This document shows, piece by piece, positions 18,266 to 26,691 of a stretch of 64,000 bases of DNA. The notes under the pieces are model-generated. The model saw only the letters and a list, made by a program, of their open reading frames with translations. It was not told the DNA's origin and ran no database searches. Positions within the stretch are counted from its first letter, which is position 1. Every line of letters begins with the position of its first letter. Source of the stretch: Nostoc sp. S4. GTDB taxonomy: Bacteria > Cyanobacteriota > Cyanobacteriia > Cyanobacteriales > Nostocaceae. The stretch lies in NCBI GenBank assembly GCA_029379225.1, contig JAQYWR010000018.1, positions 3,495 through 67,494 on the forward strand, given 5' to 3'. A program made the translations under genes and the position numbers.

Positions 18266-18754
18266 TTAGTTCCTTTCAGGGTTGAGTTCGTTGATTTCTT
18301 TACACTTAGCTTCTGCTGCTTGATATGCTGCTAAATAGTCTTGACCACCTAACATCACATCACCGTAATATTCATAAGGTGGGTCACCATAGATAGGTAA
18401 TGGATCGTCTTCTGGATAATCTTCTTTTGATTCTTCAATGATGGCTTTGAGTTTTTTCACTGTTAGCTTTTGTGCAGCAAAATACCAAAGTTCTCGAGGA
18501 TTTTTTTTCAGGTGGGGTAATGTAGGATCGACAATGCGTACTGGAGACTCATCGCTGGAACCATCCTCTAGCTCAATCCAACTGTGTTCAATCGGTCTGT
18601 ATGGCTTTCCAACAAAAGTTAAAAATCCTTGAACATATTTTGCTCCCTCAGTGGACAATGCTGCTTTGTAAGCATTATCAAACGGAGTGCTAGCTCTGCT
18701 GTTTATGCGTTCAGCAACTTTGATTGACAGCGTTTCATCCAATAATTTGTTCAT
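18266..18754 (-). CDS. hypothetical protein
   Basis: 162 residues from the ATG at 18754; an upstream TTG at 18763 is unlikely. Features: KYVQGFLTFVGKPYRPIEHS, WIELEDG, VRIVDPTLPHL, ELWYFAAQKLTVKKLKAI, and an acidic stretch with PIYGDPPYEYYGDVMLGGQDY. The GxxxF..PIEHSWIE..VDPT pattern resembles small papain-fold or transglutaminase-like proteins of cyanobacteria, but no catalytic Cys is clear. The C-terminus is rich in Lys and Glu. Function unknown. Confidence 0.65.
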   Translation of the reverse strand: MNKLLDETLSIKVAERINSRASTPFDNAYKAALSTEGAKYVQGFLTFVGKPYRPIEHSWIELEDGSSDESPVRIVDPTLPHLKKNPRELWYFAAQKLTVKKLKAIIEESKEDYPEDDPLPIYGDPPYEYYGDVMLGGQDYLAAYQAAEAKCKEINELNPERN

Positions 18755-18800
18755 CAATAGCAAGGATTAAAGCAGCCATGAAAACATATTATCACTCATT

Positions 18801-18861
18801 GGGCATGGGGACTGGGGGATCGGGAGGATGAGTGAGATGGGGAGTGTGGGGAGATGGGGGG
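18801..18861. repeat. G-rich degenerate heptamer tract
   Basis: GGGGACTGGGGGATCGGGAG-type purine-rich sequence with repeated GGGGAGA/GTGTGGG units, upstream of the hypothetical gene. It is typical STRR-like spacer DNA. Confidence 0.65.
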
Positions 18862-18950
18862 ACGCTCTGACAAATGACTAATGACTTTAAATATTACTTG
18901 TAAGGGACTGACAAATACAAAAAATATCCCACTGTCATCAGTCATCAACC

Positions 18951-19517
18951 TCAATCAAGTTTTATCCGGACTTTATTTGGACGACAGGGGCTTCCCCAAC
19001 AAACTTGCCCAGAGGGCATATTAGTAAAAACACTACTACGAGCGCCAATCACAGCATTAGCCCCAATTTTTACTCCCGGCCCAACGAAACAATCTGTCGC
19101 CACCCATGCGCCATTTTCAATGGTGATGGTGGCTGTTTTTAAACCAAAGGCAGGGTCTTGGATATCATGACTACCAGTACAGAGATAACTTTTTTGGGAA
19201 ATTATGCAGTGTTCGCCGATGTTAATTTGGTCGAGGCTGTATAAAACTACGTTATCTCCAATCCAACTGTAATTGCCTATAGTAATTTTCCAAGGGTAAG
19301 TAAAACGGGCGGTGGGTCGAATTAATACGCCTTTACCAATACGAGCGCCAAATAATCGTAGTAAAGTACAACGTAGAATATTTAACGGTTGAGGAGTCAG
19401 CGGAAAGGCGATCGCTTGTACAACCCACCATAAAAAAATATACCAACCTGGACGCCCTCGCTCGAACCAAGATTGGTCATATTTACGTAAATCTACGAAA
19501 GGTTTGTCATTAGTCAT
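18951..19517 (-). CDS. WcaF-like hexapeptide-repeat acetyltransferase
   Basis: 188 residues, left-handed beta-helix acyltransferase of the WcaF type. Seen: VDLRKYDQSWFERGRPGWY, GARIGKGVLIRPTARFTYPW, IGNYSWIGDNVVLYSLDQI, HCIISQKSYLCTGSHDIQD and ENGAWVATDCFVGPGVKIGA. The His of GSHDIQD is a good candidate catalytic base. Probably O-acetylates an exopolysaccharide precursor, acting with the two glycosyltransferases downstream in the cluster. It may be the protein called HpsU in hormogonium polysaccharide synthesis, but I am not certain. The ATG falls inside ATGACTAATGAC heptamer sequence with no ribosome binding site, so the true start is slightly uncertain. Confidence 0.88.
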   Translation of the reverse strand: MTNDKPFVDLRKYDQSWFERGRPGWYIFLWWVVQAIAFPLTPQPLNILRCTLLRLFGARIGKGVLIRPTARFTYPWKITIGNYSWIGDNVVLYSLDQINIGEHCIISQKSYLCTGSHDIQDPAFGLKTATITIENGAWVATDCFVGPGVKIGANAVIGARSSVFTNMPSGQVCWGSPCRPNKVRIKLD

Positions 19518-19620
19518 TAGTTATTAGTCATTAGTCATCGGTCATTTGTCAGAGCGTCTTTTCATCTCTCTTATCACCCTATCTCCCTCATTTCCCTCAT
19601 TTCCCTTATTACCCCATCTC
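19518..19620. repeat. heptamer repeats TTAGTCA and CTCCCTCATTTCC tract
   Basis: A tract of TTAGTCATTAG units (19514-19545) followed by CCCTCATTTCCCTTATT repeats reaching into the 3' end of the glycosyltransferase gene. The latter part encodes the glycosyltransferase tail REMREMREIG. Confidence 0.7.
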
Positions 19621-20518
19621 CCTGTTTTGGTGTAGTTGCAGTATTTAAATGACCACCACAGTTACGTAATTCGTAAAGTTTAACCCCAATTTGATATTCA
19701 TATTGACTCAGCAAACGTGCATAGATATATCCTGCTTTGCCATCCAAAAAACCGCGTTGAATAAAATAAAATAAAACAAATCTTAAAATCGGTTTAAATG
19801 GCAAATGTACCCATACTTTTTTCAAAAAGCGCTTGCGTTGTACTGCATCACCAAATAAATTCGCGCCGATAGTGCCGCTATCATCTTGACCTGTAAGAAT
19901 ATTATAATAAACACGAGCTTCCCAATTTGAATAACGGTTATGTCGTTCTAACCAGTGATAAAGGTCACGGAAGTCTTCGTGGAGCATATCATTTTTGAGA
20001 TACCCAACTTTCCCCTGCAAAATTACATGTTCGTGAACTTCGTTGTCACCAGTGTTGGGAATATCTTCGGTATGTAGGTTTTCGTAGCGTCCTTTTTGAT
20101 GTTTAAATAAACGTAAATTCCAATCGGGATATTTCCCACCATAACGAATCCATTTTCCTAAGAAAAATACTCGACGATTGAGATAATAACCTGCATATTC
20201 ATCCTGACGAATTGCTTGTTCTATTTCTTCCCAAAGTTCGGGGGGGATGCGTTCATCGCAATCTACAATTAATACCCATTCGTTACGAAAAGGGAGATTA
20301 TCTAAAGACCAATTTTTCTTTTTAGGCCAATGTCCATTAAACTTAAATTGGACGACATTTGCACCATAAGTTTTAGCAATCTCAACACTCTTATCGGTAC
20401 TTTGAGAATCGACTACAAATATTTCATCTGCTTTGCTAAGGCTAGCGAGACAAGCTGGCAAGTTGACTTGTTCGTTTTTCGCTGGAATTAATACGGAAAC
20501 TGGTATTTTAGATGACAT
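19574..20518 (-). CDS. family 2 glycosyltransferase (WaaE/KdtX-like)
   Basis: 314 residues, GT-A fold. Seen: SVLIPAKNEQVNLPACLASL, EIFVVDSQSTDKSVEIAKTY, WVLIVDCDERIP with the metal-binding DxD-type motif, then NRRVFFLGKWIRYGGKYPDW and EDFRDLYHWLERHNRYS. This matches lipopolysaccharide-core-type GT2 enzymes; in cyanobacteria they act on exopolysaccharide or O-antigen. A hydrophobic segment (PFKPILRFVLFYFIQRG) near residue 250 may contact the membrane. The last 12 residues (GVIREMREMREIG) come from a low-complexity repeat and look non-conserved. It lies 24 bases from the upstream glycosyltransferase gene, so probably co-transcribed. Confidence 0.9.
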   Translation of the reverse strand: MSSKIPVSVLIPAKNEQVNLPACLASLSKADEIFVVDSQSTDKSVEIAKTYGANVVQFKFNGHWPKKKNWSLDNLPFRNEWVLIVDCDERIPPELWEEIEQAIRQDEYAGYYLNRRVFFLGKWIRYGGKYPDWNLRLFKHQKGRYENLHTEDIPNTGDNEVHEHVILQGKVGYLKNDMLHEDFRDLYHWLERHNRYSNWEARVYYNILTGQDDSGTIGANLFGDAVQRKRFLKKVWVHLPFKPILRFVLFYFIQRGFLDGKAGYIYARLLSQYEYQIGVKLYELRNCGGHLNTATTPKQGDGVIREMREMREIG

Positions 20519-20542
20519 ATTGTGTATAATTTATGATATCGA

Positions 20543-21475
20543 TTACTTTTTATTTGATGTCGATAAAAGACCTTGAATAGCGGCATTTAAATAGCCAATC
20601 TGACCGTAGGCATACACAAGTTTGTCAAACCGTTCTGCGGGGTCAAAGAAATATTGCAATGCCTTATACAAGCCACGTAAAAATCGTTCGCTGCCTCGTT
20701 GCAATTGAGCGATACCAGCTTTGCCAGCGAGTTGTTCTCGATAGCACTCGCTAATACCTTGCCACCAGCCTCGGTTTAAAAACCAAGAGCGTTGGAGGCG
20801 TTCTGGAGCAACATTGTGAGCGACTAGTGCTTCGGGAAGATAAGCGACTTGCCAATCACGTTGTAAGGCAAATTCGGTCATTTGTAGTTCTTCGTTAGAT
20901 AAGAGATTTTTCCCCACTCGACCAAGATGAGGATCGAAACCGCCAATTTCTTCTAAGAAACTGCGACGGATAGAGTAATTTAAACCTCTGGGTGTTGAGC
21001 CAGGTTGCTCAATGTATATGGTACTGTCACCCAAGTCGTATGCACCTAGATTTGCAGCTAGTCCTGAAGATAGCCACCGTGGTTGTTGGATTCCTTCAGG
21101 CCAGAGGAGAGTAACTTTACCACCTGCGATCGCTAGTTTAGAGTTATTGTAATAGGCAAAATATAAAATTTGCAGCCAGCCCTTGCTCGCAACAGCATCG
21201 TCATCCAGATAAGCCAGAATATCACCACTAGCTACTTTGGCACCCGTGTTGCGAGCAACGGATAAACCAATGGTGGGTTCAAAGACATACTTTAGGCGAG
21301 GATTGTCAATTCTTTGTTCTACTACTTCACGGGTGCGATCGCTAGACCCATTATCAACTACTACAACTTCAAAATTAGCAGCAAAATCCTGCACTAAAAG
21401 ACTATCAATTGCAGCCCCTAAGTAGGCATCTCGATTGTGGGTACAGATAATGGCAGAGATTTGGATATCTGGCAT
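20543..21475 (-). CDS. family 2 glycosyltransferase
   Basis: 310 residues. Seen: ISAIICTHNRDAYLGAAIDS, FEVVVVDNGSSDRTREVVEQ, GDILAYLDDDAVASKGWLQ with the DDD metal-binding motif, and GGFDPHLGRVGKNLLSNEEL as acceptor-site block. The C-terminal part carries basic and aromatic residues (RSWFLNRGWWQGISECYREQ). It is the first gene of a three-gene minus-strand group with the second glycosyltransferase and the acetyltransferase, pointing to extracellular polysaccharide synthesis. Donor and acceptor sugars cannot be inferred. Confidence 0.9.
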   Translation of the reverse strand: MPDIQISAIICTHNRDAYLGAAIDSLLVQDFAANFEVVVVDNGSSDRTREVVEQRIDNPRLKYVFEPTIGLSVARNTGAKVASGDILAYLDDDAVASKGWLQILYFAYYNNSKLAIAGGKVTLLWPEGIQQPRWLSSGLAANLGAYDLGDSTIYIEQPGSTPRGLNYSIRRSFLEEIGGFDPHLGRVGKNLLSNEELQMTEFALQRDWQVAYLPEALVAHNVAPERLQRSWFLNRGWWQGISECYREQLAGKAGIAQLQRGSERFLRGLYKALQYFFDPAERFDKLVYAYGQIGYLNAAIQGLLSTSNKK

Positions 21476-21610
21476 AGATTTAAATTTGGAATTTGAGATT
21501 TGGAATTAGAGATTAAAATATTAAATCTAATGCACATTTACTCTTTGTTAATCTAAACCAAAAATTATCTACCCACCAACCGAGTTTTTTCGGAAAAAAT
21601 CTTTAAAACT

Positions 21611-22417
21611 TCATGTTTGTTGAATATGACTATGTAAAACTACAAGACTTTGAGCCAGTTGAGCCAGACGGGTTTCTAAAGTTTGCTTACGCCCTAGCAG
21701 TTGACGTAACTTTTGGTAACGAGCGATCGCTATGCTAACATTAGGAACCTGATCTGCTGGGCATGGACGCGACCAAACTTTACCAGAATCGTCCACACCA
21801 CAGAGGCGATAGCTAGTACTAGACGATTGATAGGATACTTTTCCACCATTGGCACAAATTTCTTCCACGTAGTTCATTAAGCGGTCAATTTCTGCATGGC
21901 GGAGTGTTGCAGTTCCTCCTAATTCTGGTTCCTGAGCATTGGATTCTAACCAGCCATTGACAATTGGCCCTTCTAAATAAATATCCTGGATTTGTTGCAA
22001 AATATTTTGTAGTTCTATTTGCCAAGCAGCGACACTTTCTTGAATTTCTTGCAGTAGATTCATCGCTAAGCCTGGATTTGCTCCGTGGCGATGGCTACTA
22101 ATGCTAGGAGTTTTGAACTTGGGTAGGTTAGGCGTTTTGCCACCATTCTCTTCTGCTTGAAAGGTTTGCACAGAGTCATGCTGGCGAAATAAATTTTGTT
22201 CACTATCGACGCTAAGGTCAGCTGTTTGTCCTTGTGCTTTGACTTCACTATCCTCAGAAGATAAAGTCTGCTGTGTGCTTTTTGTCGGTTCGTTAGCACT
22301 GACACTGATTCTAAAAGAGAAAGGCCGTTTGGTTGAATCTCCTGCTTCGACAGCATCACTGCCACGAGTCCCTAAATCGTGTAAAGTTGCTTCAATACGT
22401 TTTAAGCCTGGTTTCAT
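21611..22417 (-). CDS. conserved cyanobacterial hypothetical protein
   Basis: 268 residues with an ATG at 22417 preceded by AGGAT. The N-terminal 110 residues are polar and probably disordered, rich in Ser, Gln and Glu. The C-terminal half is ordered: MNLLQEIQESVAAWQIELQN, ILQQIQDIYLEGPIVNGWLE, a Cys-containing block (ICANGGKVSYQSS, YRLCGVDDSGKVWSRPCPAD), and a C-terminal helical segment with KLRQLLGRKQTLETRLAQLA that may form a coiled coil. Not recognised as a known family; looks like a cyanobacteria-specific protein. Confidence 0.7.
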   Translation of the reverse strand: MKPGLKRIEATLHDLGTRGSDAVEAGDSTKRPFSFRISVSANEPTKSTQQTLSSEDSEVKAQGQTADLSVDSEQNLFRQHDSVQTFQAEENGGKTPNLPKFKTPSISSHRHGANPGLAMNLLQEIQESVAAWQIELQNILQQIQDIYLEGPIVNGWLESNAQEPELGGTATLRHAEIDRLMNYVEEICANGGKVSYQSSSTSYRLCGVDDSGKVWSRPCPADQVPNVSIAIARYQKLRQLLGRKQTLETRLAQLAQSLVVLHSHIQQT

Positions 22418-22806
22418 AAATATATCCTATAGTGTGCTATTTGGTTATCAGTGGGGTTTGAATCCCGACTTGAAACATACAGCAGAATTGGTAGATTATC
22501 TAAGTCACAAGTAAAACAGGCTTTATCCCTAGCTACCAGACTTAGTTTGTTTACTTCACCAATTTGAAATCTACTGTAATTATTAATTTTCAATGATGCT
22601 GGTGCTAATTTTATCTCTTAAAAGTTATTTAAAATTAAAAATCTTAACTTATGAAATAAAAAATTGCCTTTAGTAGTGCCCAGTCTTGAGTGAAATTCCT
22701 TAAATAATAGGGATTGAGCATTGAGTACTCAACATTCAACACTAAGCACTGCTGTGATGATAAACTGCAAGCGTAGCCATGTTGTGAAAATACTTAGGAA
22801 ATAAAT
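22418..22806. other. spacer without a gene
   Basis: Contains a T-loop-like GGGTTTGAATCCC at 22454, but no tRNA can be built around it. A palindrome TTGAGTACTCAA lies at 22721-22732 within TACTCAACATTCAACAC-type repeats upstream of cobU. No cobalamin riboswitch core was recognised. Confidence 0.5.
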
Positions 22807-23355
22807 TTGGGTAAAGTCATCTTAGTAACAGGCCCAGCCCGATGTGGTAAAAGTGAATGGGCAGAAACTCTGGCCATGCAGTCGGGTAAAGCAGTTATTT
22901 ACGTGGCAACAGCTATTGATAACCCAAACGATCGAGAATGGCACAAACGCATTCTAGAACACCAAAAACGTCGTCCTCAAGACTGGGTAACTCTATGTAT
23001 ACCTGTGGAACTATCTGCTACCCTTGCTGATGCCAAACCCCATACCTGTGTTTTAGTTGATTCTTTAGGAACTTGGGTAGCTAATCTCCTAGAACAAGAT
23101 GACCAAGCTTGGGAAAATATCCTTATAGAGTTATTAGAAACAGTAGATTTGGTGGCTGCTGATATGCTGTTTGTAGCAGAAGAAGTGGGTTGGGGTGTAG
23201 TGCCAGCTTATCTCACTGGCAGGACGTTCCGCGATCGCCTGGGTTCTTTAGTGCGACAGCTAAGTGCTTTATGTGATACTGTTTATTTAATCACTGGCGG
23301 CCATGTTCTCAATCTTAGTCTTCTTGGTTCACCATTGCCGACGCCAAAGTTTTAA
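22807..23355 (+). CDS. cobU: adenosylcobinamide kinase / guanylyltransferase CobU
   Basis: Bifunctional enzyme of the nucleotide loop pathway: phosphorylates adenosylcobinamide and then attaches GMP. 182 residues, near the usual size. Seen: the P-loop GPARCGKSEWAE, VIYVATAIDNPNDREWHKRI, HQKRRPQDWVTL, VLVDSLGTWVANLL, and FVAEEVGWGVVPAYLTGRTF, RDRLGSLVRQLSALCDTVYL. The His in HKRILEHQKRRP corresponds to the guanylylated His. The only plausible start is the TTG at 22807, with AGGA about eight bases upstream. There are no adjacent cobalamin genes; cobO is at 3.9 kb. Confidence 0.92.
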   Translation: MGKVILVTGPARCGKSEWAETLAMQSGKAVIYVATAIDNPNDREWHKRILEHQKRRPQDWVTLCIPVELSATLADAKPHTCVLVDSLGTWVANLLEQDDQAWENILIELLETVDLVAADMLFVAEEVGWGVVPAYLTGRTFRDRLGSLVRQLSALCDTVYLITGGHVLNLSLLGSPLPTPKF

Positions 23356-23411
23356 TTCCAAATTAAACATTCAACCTCCGAAATATCCTCATTAAAATCT
23401 AAAATTATGCT

Positions 23412-23834
23412 ATGGCTACCAAACAAGAAGTTAAAGCATATCTTGCCTACTGGTTTCAACTGGGTAAAAGAGTAATCGTAGGCAACGGCAAGGCAACTAT
23501 TTTGCCTCAACGAGTGCTAGATGGCGATCGCTATAGCGAAGAATTTGAACAATGCTGGCAAAAAATTCTCTCTCCAGAATTTGGTGACTGTTATTTGGAA
23601 GGTACAGAGCAAACCATTAGCGAATTGTTGACATCGGCATGGGATATGGAGTCTTGCTGTCGTTGCACAATGCCGATACCTATAAGAAATCTTGGAATGC
23701 CACCTATGTCATGTCCCTGTAATGATTTACCTACTTGGCCTAATACCGAATTACCAATACCACGAGCTCCAATTAAGACTCAAGAGCAACTTCAAATCAT
23801 TCGCGATCGGTTGTCGAATAATAATATTGTCTAA
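23412..23834 (+). CDS. conserved cyanobacterial hypothetical protein with Cys-rich segment
   Basis: 140 residues; starts MATKQEVKAYLAYWFQLGKR and contains LPQRVLDGDRYSEEFEQCWQ and YLEGTEQTISELLTSAWDM. The distinctive block near residues 80-105 is SCCRCTMPIPIRNLGMPPMS followed by CPC, with five Cys and many Pro. It could bind a metal or form disulfides. It ends NNNIV. I recall similar proteins throughout cyanobacteria without assigned function. It follows cobU by 56 bases and may share its transcript. Confidence 0.75.
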   Translation: MATKQEVKAYLAYWFQLGKRVIVGNGKATILPQRVLDGDRYSEEFEQCWQKILSPEFGDCYLEGTEQTISELLTSAWDMESCCRCTMPIPIRNLGMPPMSCPCNDLPTWPNTELPIPRAPIKTQEQLQIIRDRLSNNNIV

Positions 23835-24047
23835 ACTAATAACCAATTTGTGAATCTGATAGTTTTTGATAATATAGGCAATAGTCAAAAAAAAATTAAT
23901 TGCCTCTTACCTTTTGTCACTTGCCTTAAGTGGTAGGATATTTTTTCAGACAATCAAATTAGATTGCTATCGGAGTCCTAAATCATTTATATGAAGTGAG
24001 ATTGCCGACTTATTAAAGAAGTTCAGGTGAGAACAGTGCGAACAATC

Positions 24048-24085
24048 AAAAAATTAATGCCAAAAAAGCTGAACTTCTTTGGCAT
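24048..24085 (-). terminator. probable rho-independent terminator of the TerB-like gene
   Basis: Read on the minus strand: ATGCCAAA, loop GAAGTTCAGCTTTT, TTTGGCAT, then TAATTTTTTG. The hairpin starts 76 bases after the TerB-like stop. It overlaps a second 12-bp inverted repeat, AAAGAAGTTCAG (24015-24026) with CTGAACTTCTTT (24069-24080), so two alternative pairings are possible. Confidence 0.6.
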
Positions 24086-24160
24086 AGTTTATTTATTAAA
24101 AATCTATATTTGATGTAATTAAAGATGTAATTAAATTTAGGAATATTTTCTATTTTCCTA

Positions 24161-24604
24161 TTATCGATTTTTAATCAAGATTACTTGCATAATTTGTATT
24201 GCTATTTCACTGGAAACGTCTAAAGCTTGATATAAATCATTTAAAAAGTTCTTTTCTTCTTCAGCTACTATACCTTCAGCCAAGACTAAATCTGTAGCTA
24301 CTGCAAAAGCTGTTTCGCGCAAGTCTTGAGATAGAGAATCTTTTGCAGCATTAAATAAAGTATTAAAATGATCCCCCTGGAAAATAGATAAGATTTTATC
24401 GAACAGACTCTTTCTCATCTCATAAGGATAGCTTTTAAAAAGCTTCGTTCGAGATAGCACACAAGTGATAAAATCTGCTTGCTCGACGGAAAGGTTACCG
24501 TCTGGGGCTATTGCCATCAAGACTATAACAGCAAAAGCTTCGGCTGGATTTAGTACTGGTTGGGTTTGATTTCCTGTAACCAACACAGTATCGAATAGAC
24601 CCAT
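24161..24604 (-). CDS. TerB-like protein
   Basis: 147 residues with an ATG at 24604 and AAGGAG eight bases upstream. All-helical protein with LNPAEAFAVIVLMAIAPDGN, LSVEQADFITCVLSRTKLF and LSQDLRETAFAVATDLVLAE, then GIVAEEEKNFLNDLYQALDV. This matches TerB/TerB-like proteins of the tellurite-resistance fold. In cyanobacteria these are common and rarely linked to tellurite; function unknown. The acidic residues in DGNLSVEQADF and AEGIVAEEEK are the two metal-binding-like loops of the fold. Nearby is a 45-residue membrane protein on the same strand. Confidence 0.85.
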   Translation of the reverse strand: MGLFDTVLVTGNQTQPVLNPAEAFAVIVLMAIAPDGNLSVEQADFITCVLSRTKLFKSYPYEMRKSLFDKILSIFQGDHFNTLFNAAKDSLSQDLRETAFAVATDLVLAEGIVAEEEKNFLNDLYQALDVSSEIAIQIMQVILIKNR

Positions 24605-24778
24605 TGTAGTAGCTCCTTATTCAAGGTCTCAAAAGCGATACAGTTACCTGTGTATTTGCTGGACTTCCAGGTAAGACTGCAACGCTGTGAGACTTTTATA
24701 GTTTAGTGTTCCCAAAATTGTTTCACAGCGAACACTTGCACCCAATGGTTTTTGGCAATAAGTACACTGGTATCTGTG

Positions 24779-24916
24779 TTAGCGTTCTCCTGTCTTTTCT
24801 ATTGTTTCAATTACTGCCAAACCTATACTCGAAGCTGCTATTAACAGTATCGCTGATATCAAAAAAGCGTTGGTCAGCATTCGTAGGGCTTCGTCGAAAA
24901 AAATGTAGGTGGTCAT
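24779..24916 (-). CDS. small single-pass membrane protein, 45 residues
   Basis: Short ORF: MTTYIFFDEALRMLTNAFLI, SAILLIAASSIGLAVIETIE, KTGER. The start ATG at 24916 is preceded by AAGAAGGTG eight bases upstream, a good ribosome binding site. Residues about 16-36 are one hydrophobic helix. This composition, N-terminal amphipathic stretch, and charged tail look like a genuine small membrane protein of cyanobacteria. A plus-strand ORF over the same DNA lacks these features and is a shadow. No homology can be stated from sequence alone. Confidence 0.5.
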   Translation of the reverse strand: MTTYIFFDEALRMLTNAFLISAILLIAASSIGLAVIETIEKTGER

Positions 24917-25468
24917 TGTTTCACCTTCTTAACTTTGTACCGCTAGTACTTTTTAATTCTCCACATGGTGATAGGTGAATTTCGTGCAAAAAGTGCTAGC
25001 AATTGCATCTTAACAAAACTTTAGCTCTTTCAGAAGACTGCTCAAACTTTTTCTTTTTGAAGATTTGATGAATTTTCGAGAGCAGTTGTAAAAGAAATTA
25101 CTGAGGCGGAAATTATCACAAAATTTGTGACACTTGAAATTTACGTAAATATCGTTGTTAAATTCGTCAATGAAATTAAAAATAGCCAAAAAACTAAATA
25201 TTCACAAACAGCCAATTTTTCTAGCCTATGTTGTGAAATTTCCAGAAAAAATTTGAGAAAATTTACTGAAAAATTAATATTTATATGCATCTATCTCAGT
25301 GCATATACAAAAGGTAGTCAATCAATCATTCCGAGATTACACTGAGAAAAAACAAAGTCCCAAAATTGTTATCAAATAAAAAGACGTTATTTGTTCTTAA
25401 GCCAATGAAAGCTGTTGACGGGCGATCGCGCCCGCTCAATGTAAAGAAATGTTACGATTCAGATAGCG
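24917..25468. other. AT-rich spacer
   Basis: Only short plus-strand ORFs with poor composition (25127-25345, 25366-25584) occur here; none has a credible ribosome binding site or domain. No repeat or RNA recognised. Confidence 0.5.
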
Positions 25469-26422
25469 TTAAAGTAAACAACGTTCAATCGTGGCTAGAA
25501 CCGATTGAGAAAGTGCATCAAAATCGTAGCCACCTTCTAAGCCAAAGAGAATTTTACGAGTTAATCCCAAACAATAATCGGTAAACAAACCATAATCTTC
25601 TGATTGCAAGTTGATACTTGCCAAAGGATCTGCTGCATTGGCATCATAACCAGCGCTGACAATCAGTAAATCTGGGCTAAAGTTAGCTAAAAACGGCACT
25701 ACTTTTTTTTCAAACAACGGCTGATAGACTGCAATATCACTACCGGGAGGTACTGGTAAATTCAACACATTATTGTGAAAGCCACGTTCTGTTGCTCTGC
25801 CAGTACCGGGATAGCATGGATACTGATGTAGGGAACAATAGGCAATTTGTCGCTCGGTTTCAACAATCGCTTGAGTACCATTACCGTGATGTACATCCCA
25901 ATCGAGAATGGCGACGCGGTTAATTTCGGGTTGTTGTAAGGCAAAAAAAGCAGCGATTGCGGCGTTAGAAAACAGGCAAAAGCCCATACCTGCGCTACTT
26001 TCGGCATGATGTCCTGGTGGACGCGCCAGTACAAAAGCCGGATTACCCGATTTTAATACAGCCTCAACTCCATCTAACCAAGCACTTACCGCCAACAATG
26101 CCACATCATAACTGCGCTCTGAAACTGGCGTATCTCCGTCCAAAGGGCCGCCACCACTAGAGGCAATTTCCCAGACTTTTTTGATGTAGGCTGGGCTATG
26201 AACCTTAACTAACAAAGACATTAACTCTGGCTGTTCTAGTACTGGTGTAGGCGATCGCCATGCAATTTTATCTGCAAACGTTGCTGCTTTTAGAGCCTTA
26301 GCGATCGCCGTCAACCGTTCTGGTTTTTCCGGATGGTATTTTCCAGTCTTATGATCTAAAAATTCGTCGGAATAAATGACTGGCAGCATAGGGCGAAAAA
26401 GAATACCAATACTGAATGCCAT
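25469..26422 (-). CDS. histone deacetylase-family (acetoin utilisation-like) deacetylase
   Basis: 317 residues. Zinc deacetylase of the arginase/HDAC fold. Seen: MLPVIYSDEFLDHKTGKYHP, EKPERLTAIAKAL, RPPGHHAESSAGMGFCLFSN, AILDWDVHHGNGTQ, CYPGTGRATERGFHNNVLNL, and SAGYDANAADPL. The His-His pair and the Asp-x-His and Asp metal ligands are all present, so it should be active. In cyanobacteria the substrates are thought to be acetyl-lysine proteins or acetylpolyamines. The ATG at 26422 has AAGGA six bases upstream; a second ATG at 26389 would start at MLPVIYSD without a binding site. Confidence 0.93.
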   Translation of the reverse strand: MAFSIGILFRPMLPVIYSDEFLDHKTGKYHPEKPERLTAIAKALKAATFADKIAWRSPTPVLEQPELMSLLVKVHSPAYIKKVWEIASSGGGPLDGDTPVSERSYDVALLAVSAWLDGVEAVLKSGNPAFVLARPPGHHAESSAGMGFCLFSNAAIAAFFALQQPEINRVAILDWDVHHGNGTQAIVETERQIAYCSLHQYPCYPGTGRATERGFHNNVLNLPVPPGSDIAVYQPLFEKKVVPFLANFSPDLLIVSAGYDANAADPLASINLQSEDYGLFTDYCLGLTRKILFGLEGGYDFDALSQSVLATIERCLL

Positions 26423-26550
26423 TGTATCCTTACTTGTCTATAGGAATCTGGTTTGATTCCTGAAATTATTTGTGTTGGGAGGGAACTCTTAACAGATAAA
26501 AAGCTCTGGAAGTAGTACTGAGTTTTTTTCAAAAATCAAATACTAATTCT

Positions 26551-26585
26551 ATATAGCAGTCTGCTTTAATTTTTGAACTTATTTG
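26551..26585 (+). repeat. 35-bp dispersed repeat, copy 2
   Basis: Identical to 8961-8995 except one base. It lies between the deacetylase and methyltransferase-like genes, 100-plus bases from either. Confidence 0.8.
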
Positions 26586-26691
26586 ACTATATGCACTCGC
26601 ATTTACAATTTTAACTATGCGCTTGATTATAGGATAATAATTATGAATTACGTTAGCGCAGCGTTACCCAGTCATCGAGTGTGATTACGAA

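Noticed and set aside
22440-22510. T-loop-like GGGTTTGAATCCC and a D-loop-like AGCAGAATTGGTAGATT
   Set aside because: They come in the wrong order for a tRNA on the plus strand, and no acceptor or anticodon stem can be built on either strand.
22600-22806. Cobalamin riboswitch ahead of cobU
   Set aside because: Looked for the conserved B12-box core; not found in this spacer.
24706-24978. 90-codon plus-strand ORF
   Set aside because: Covers the better supported minus-strand 45-residue gene and has the look of its shadow.
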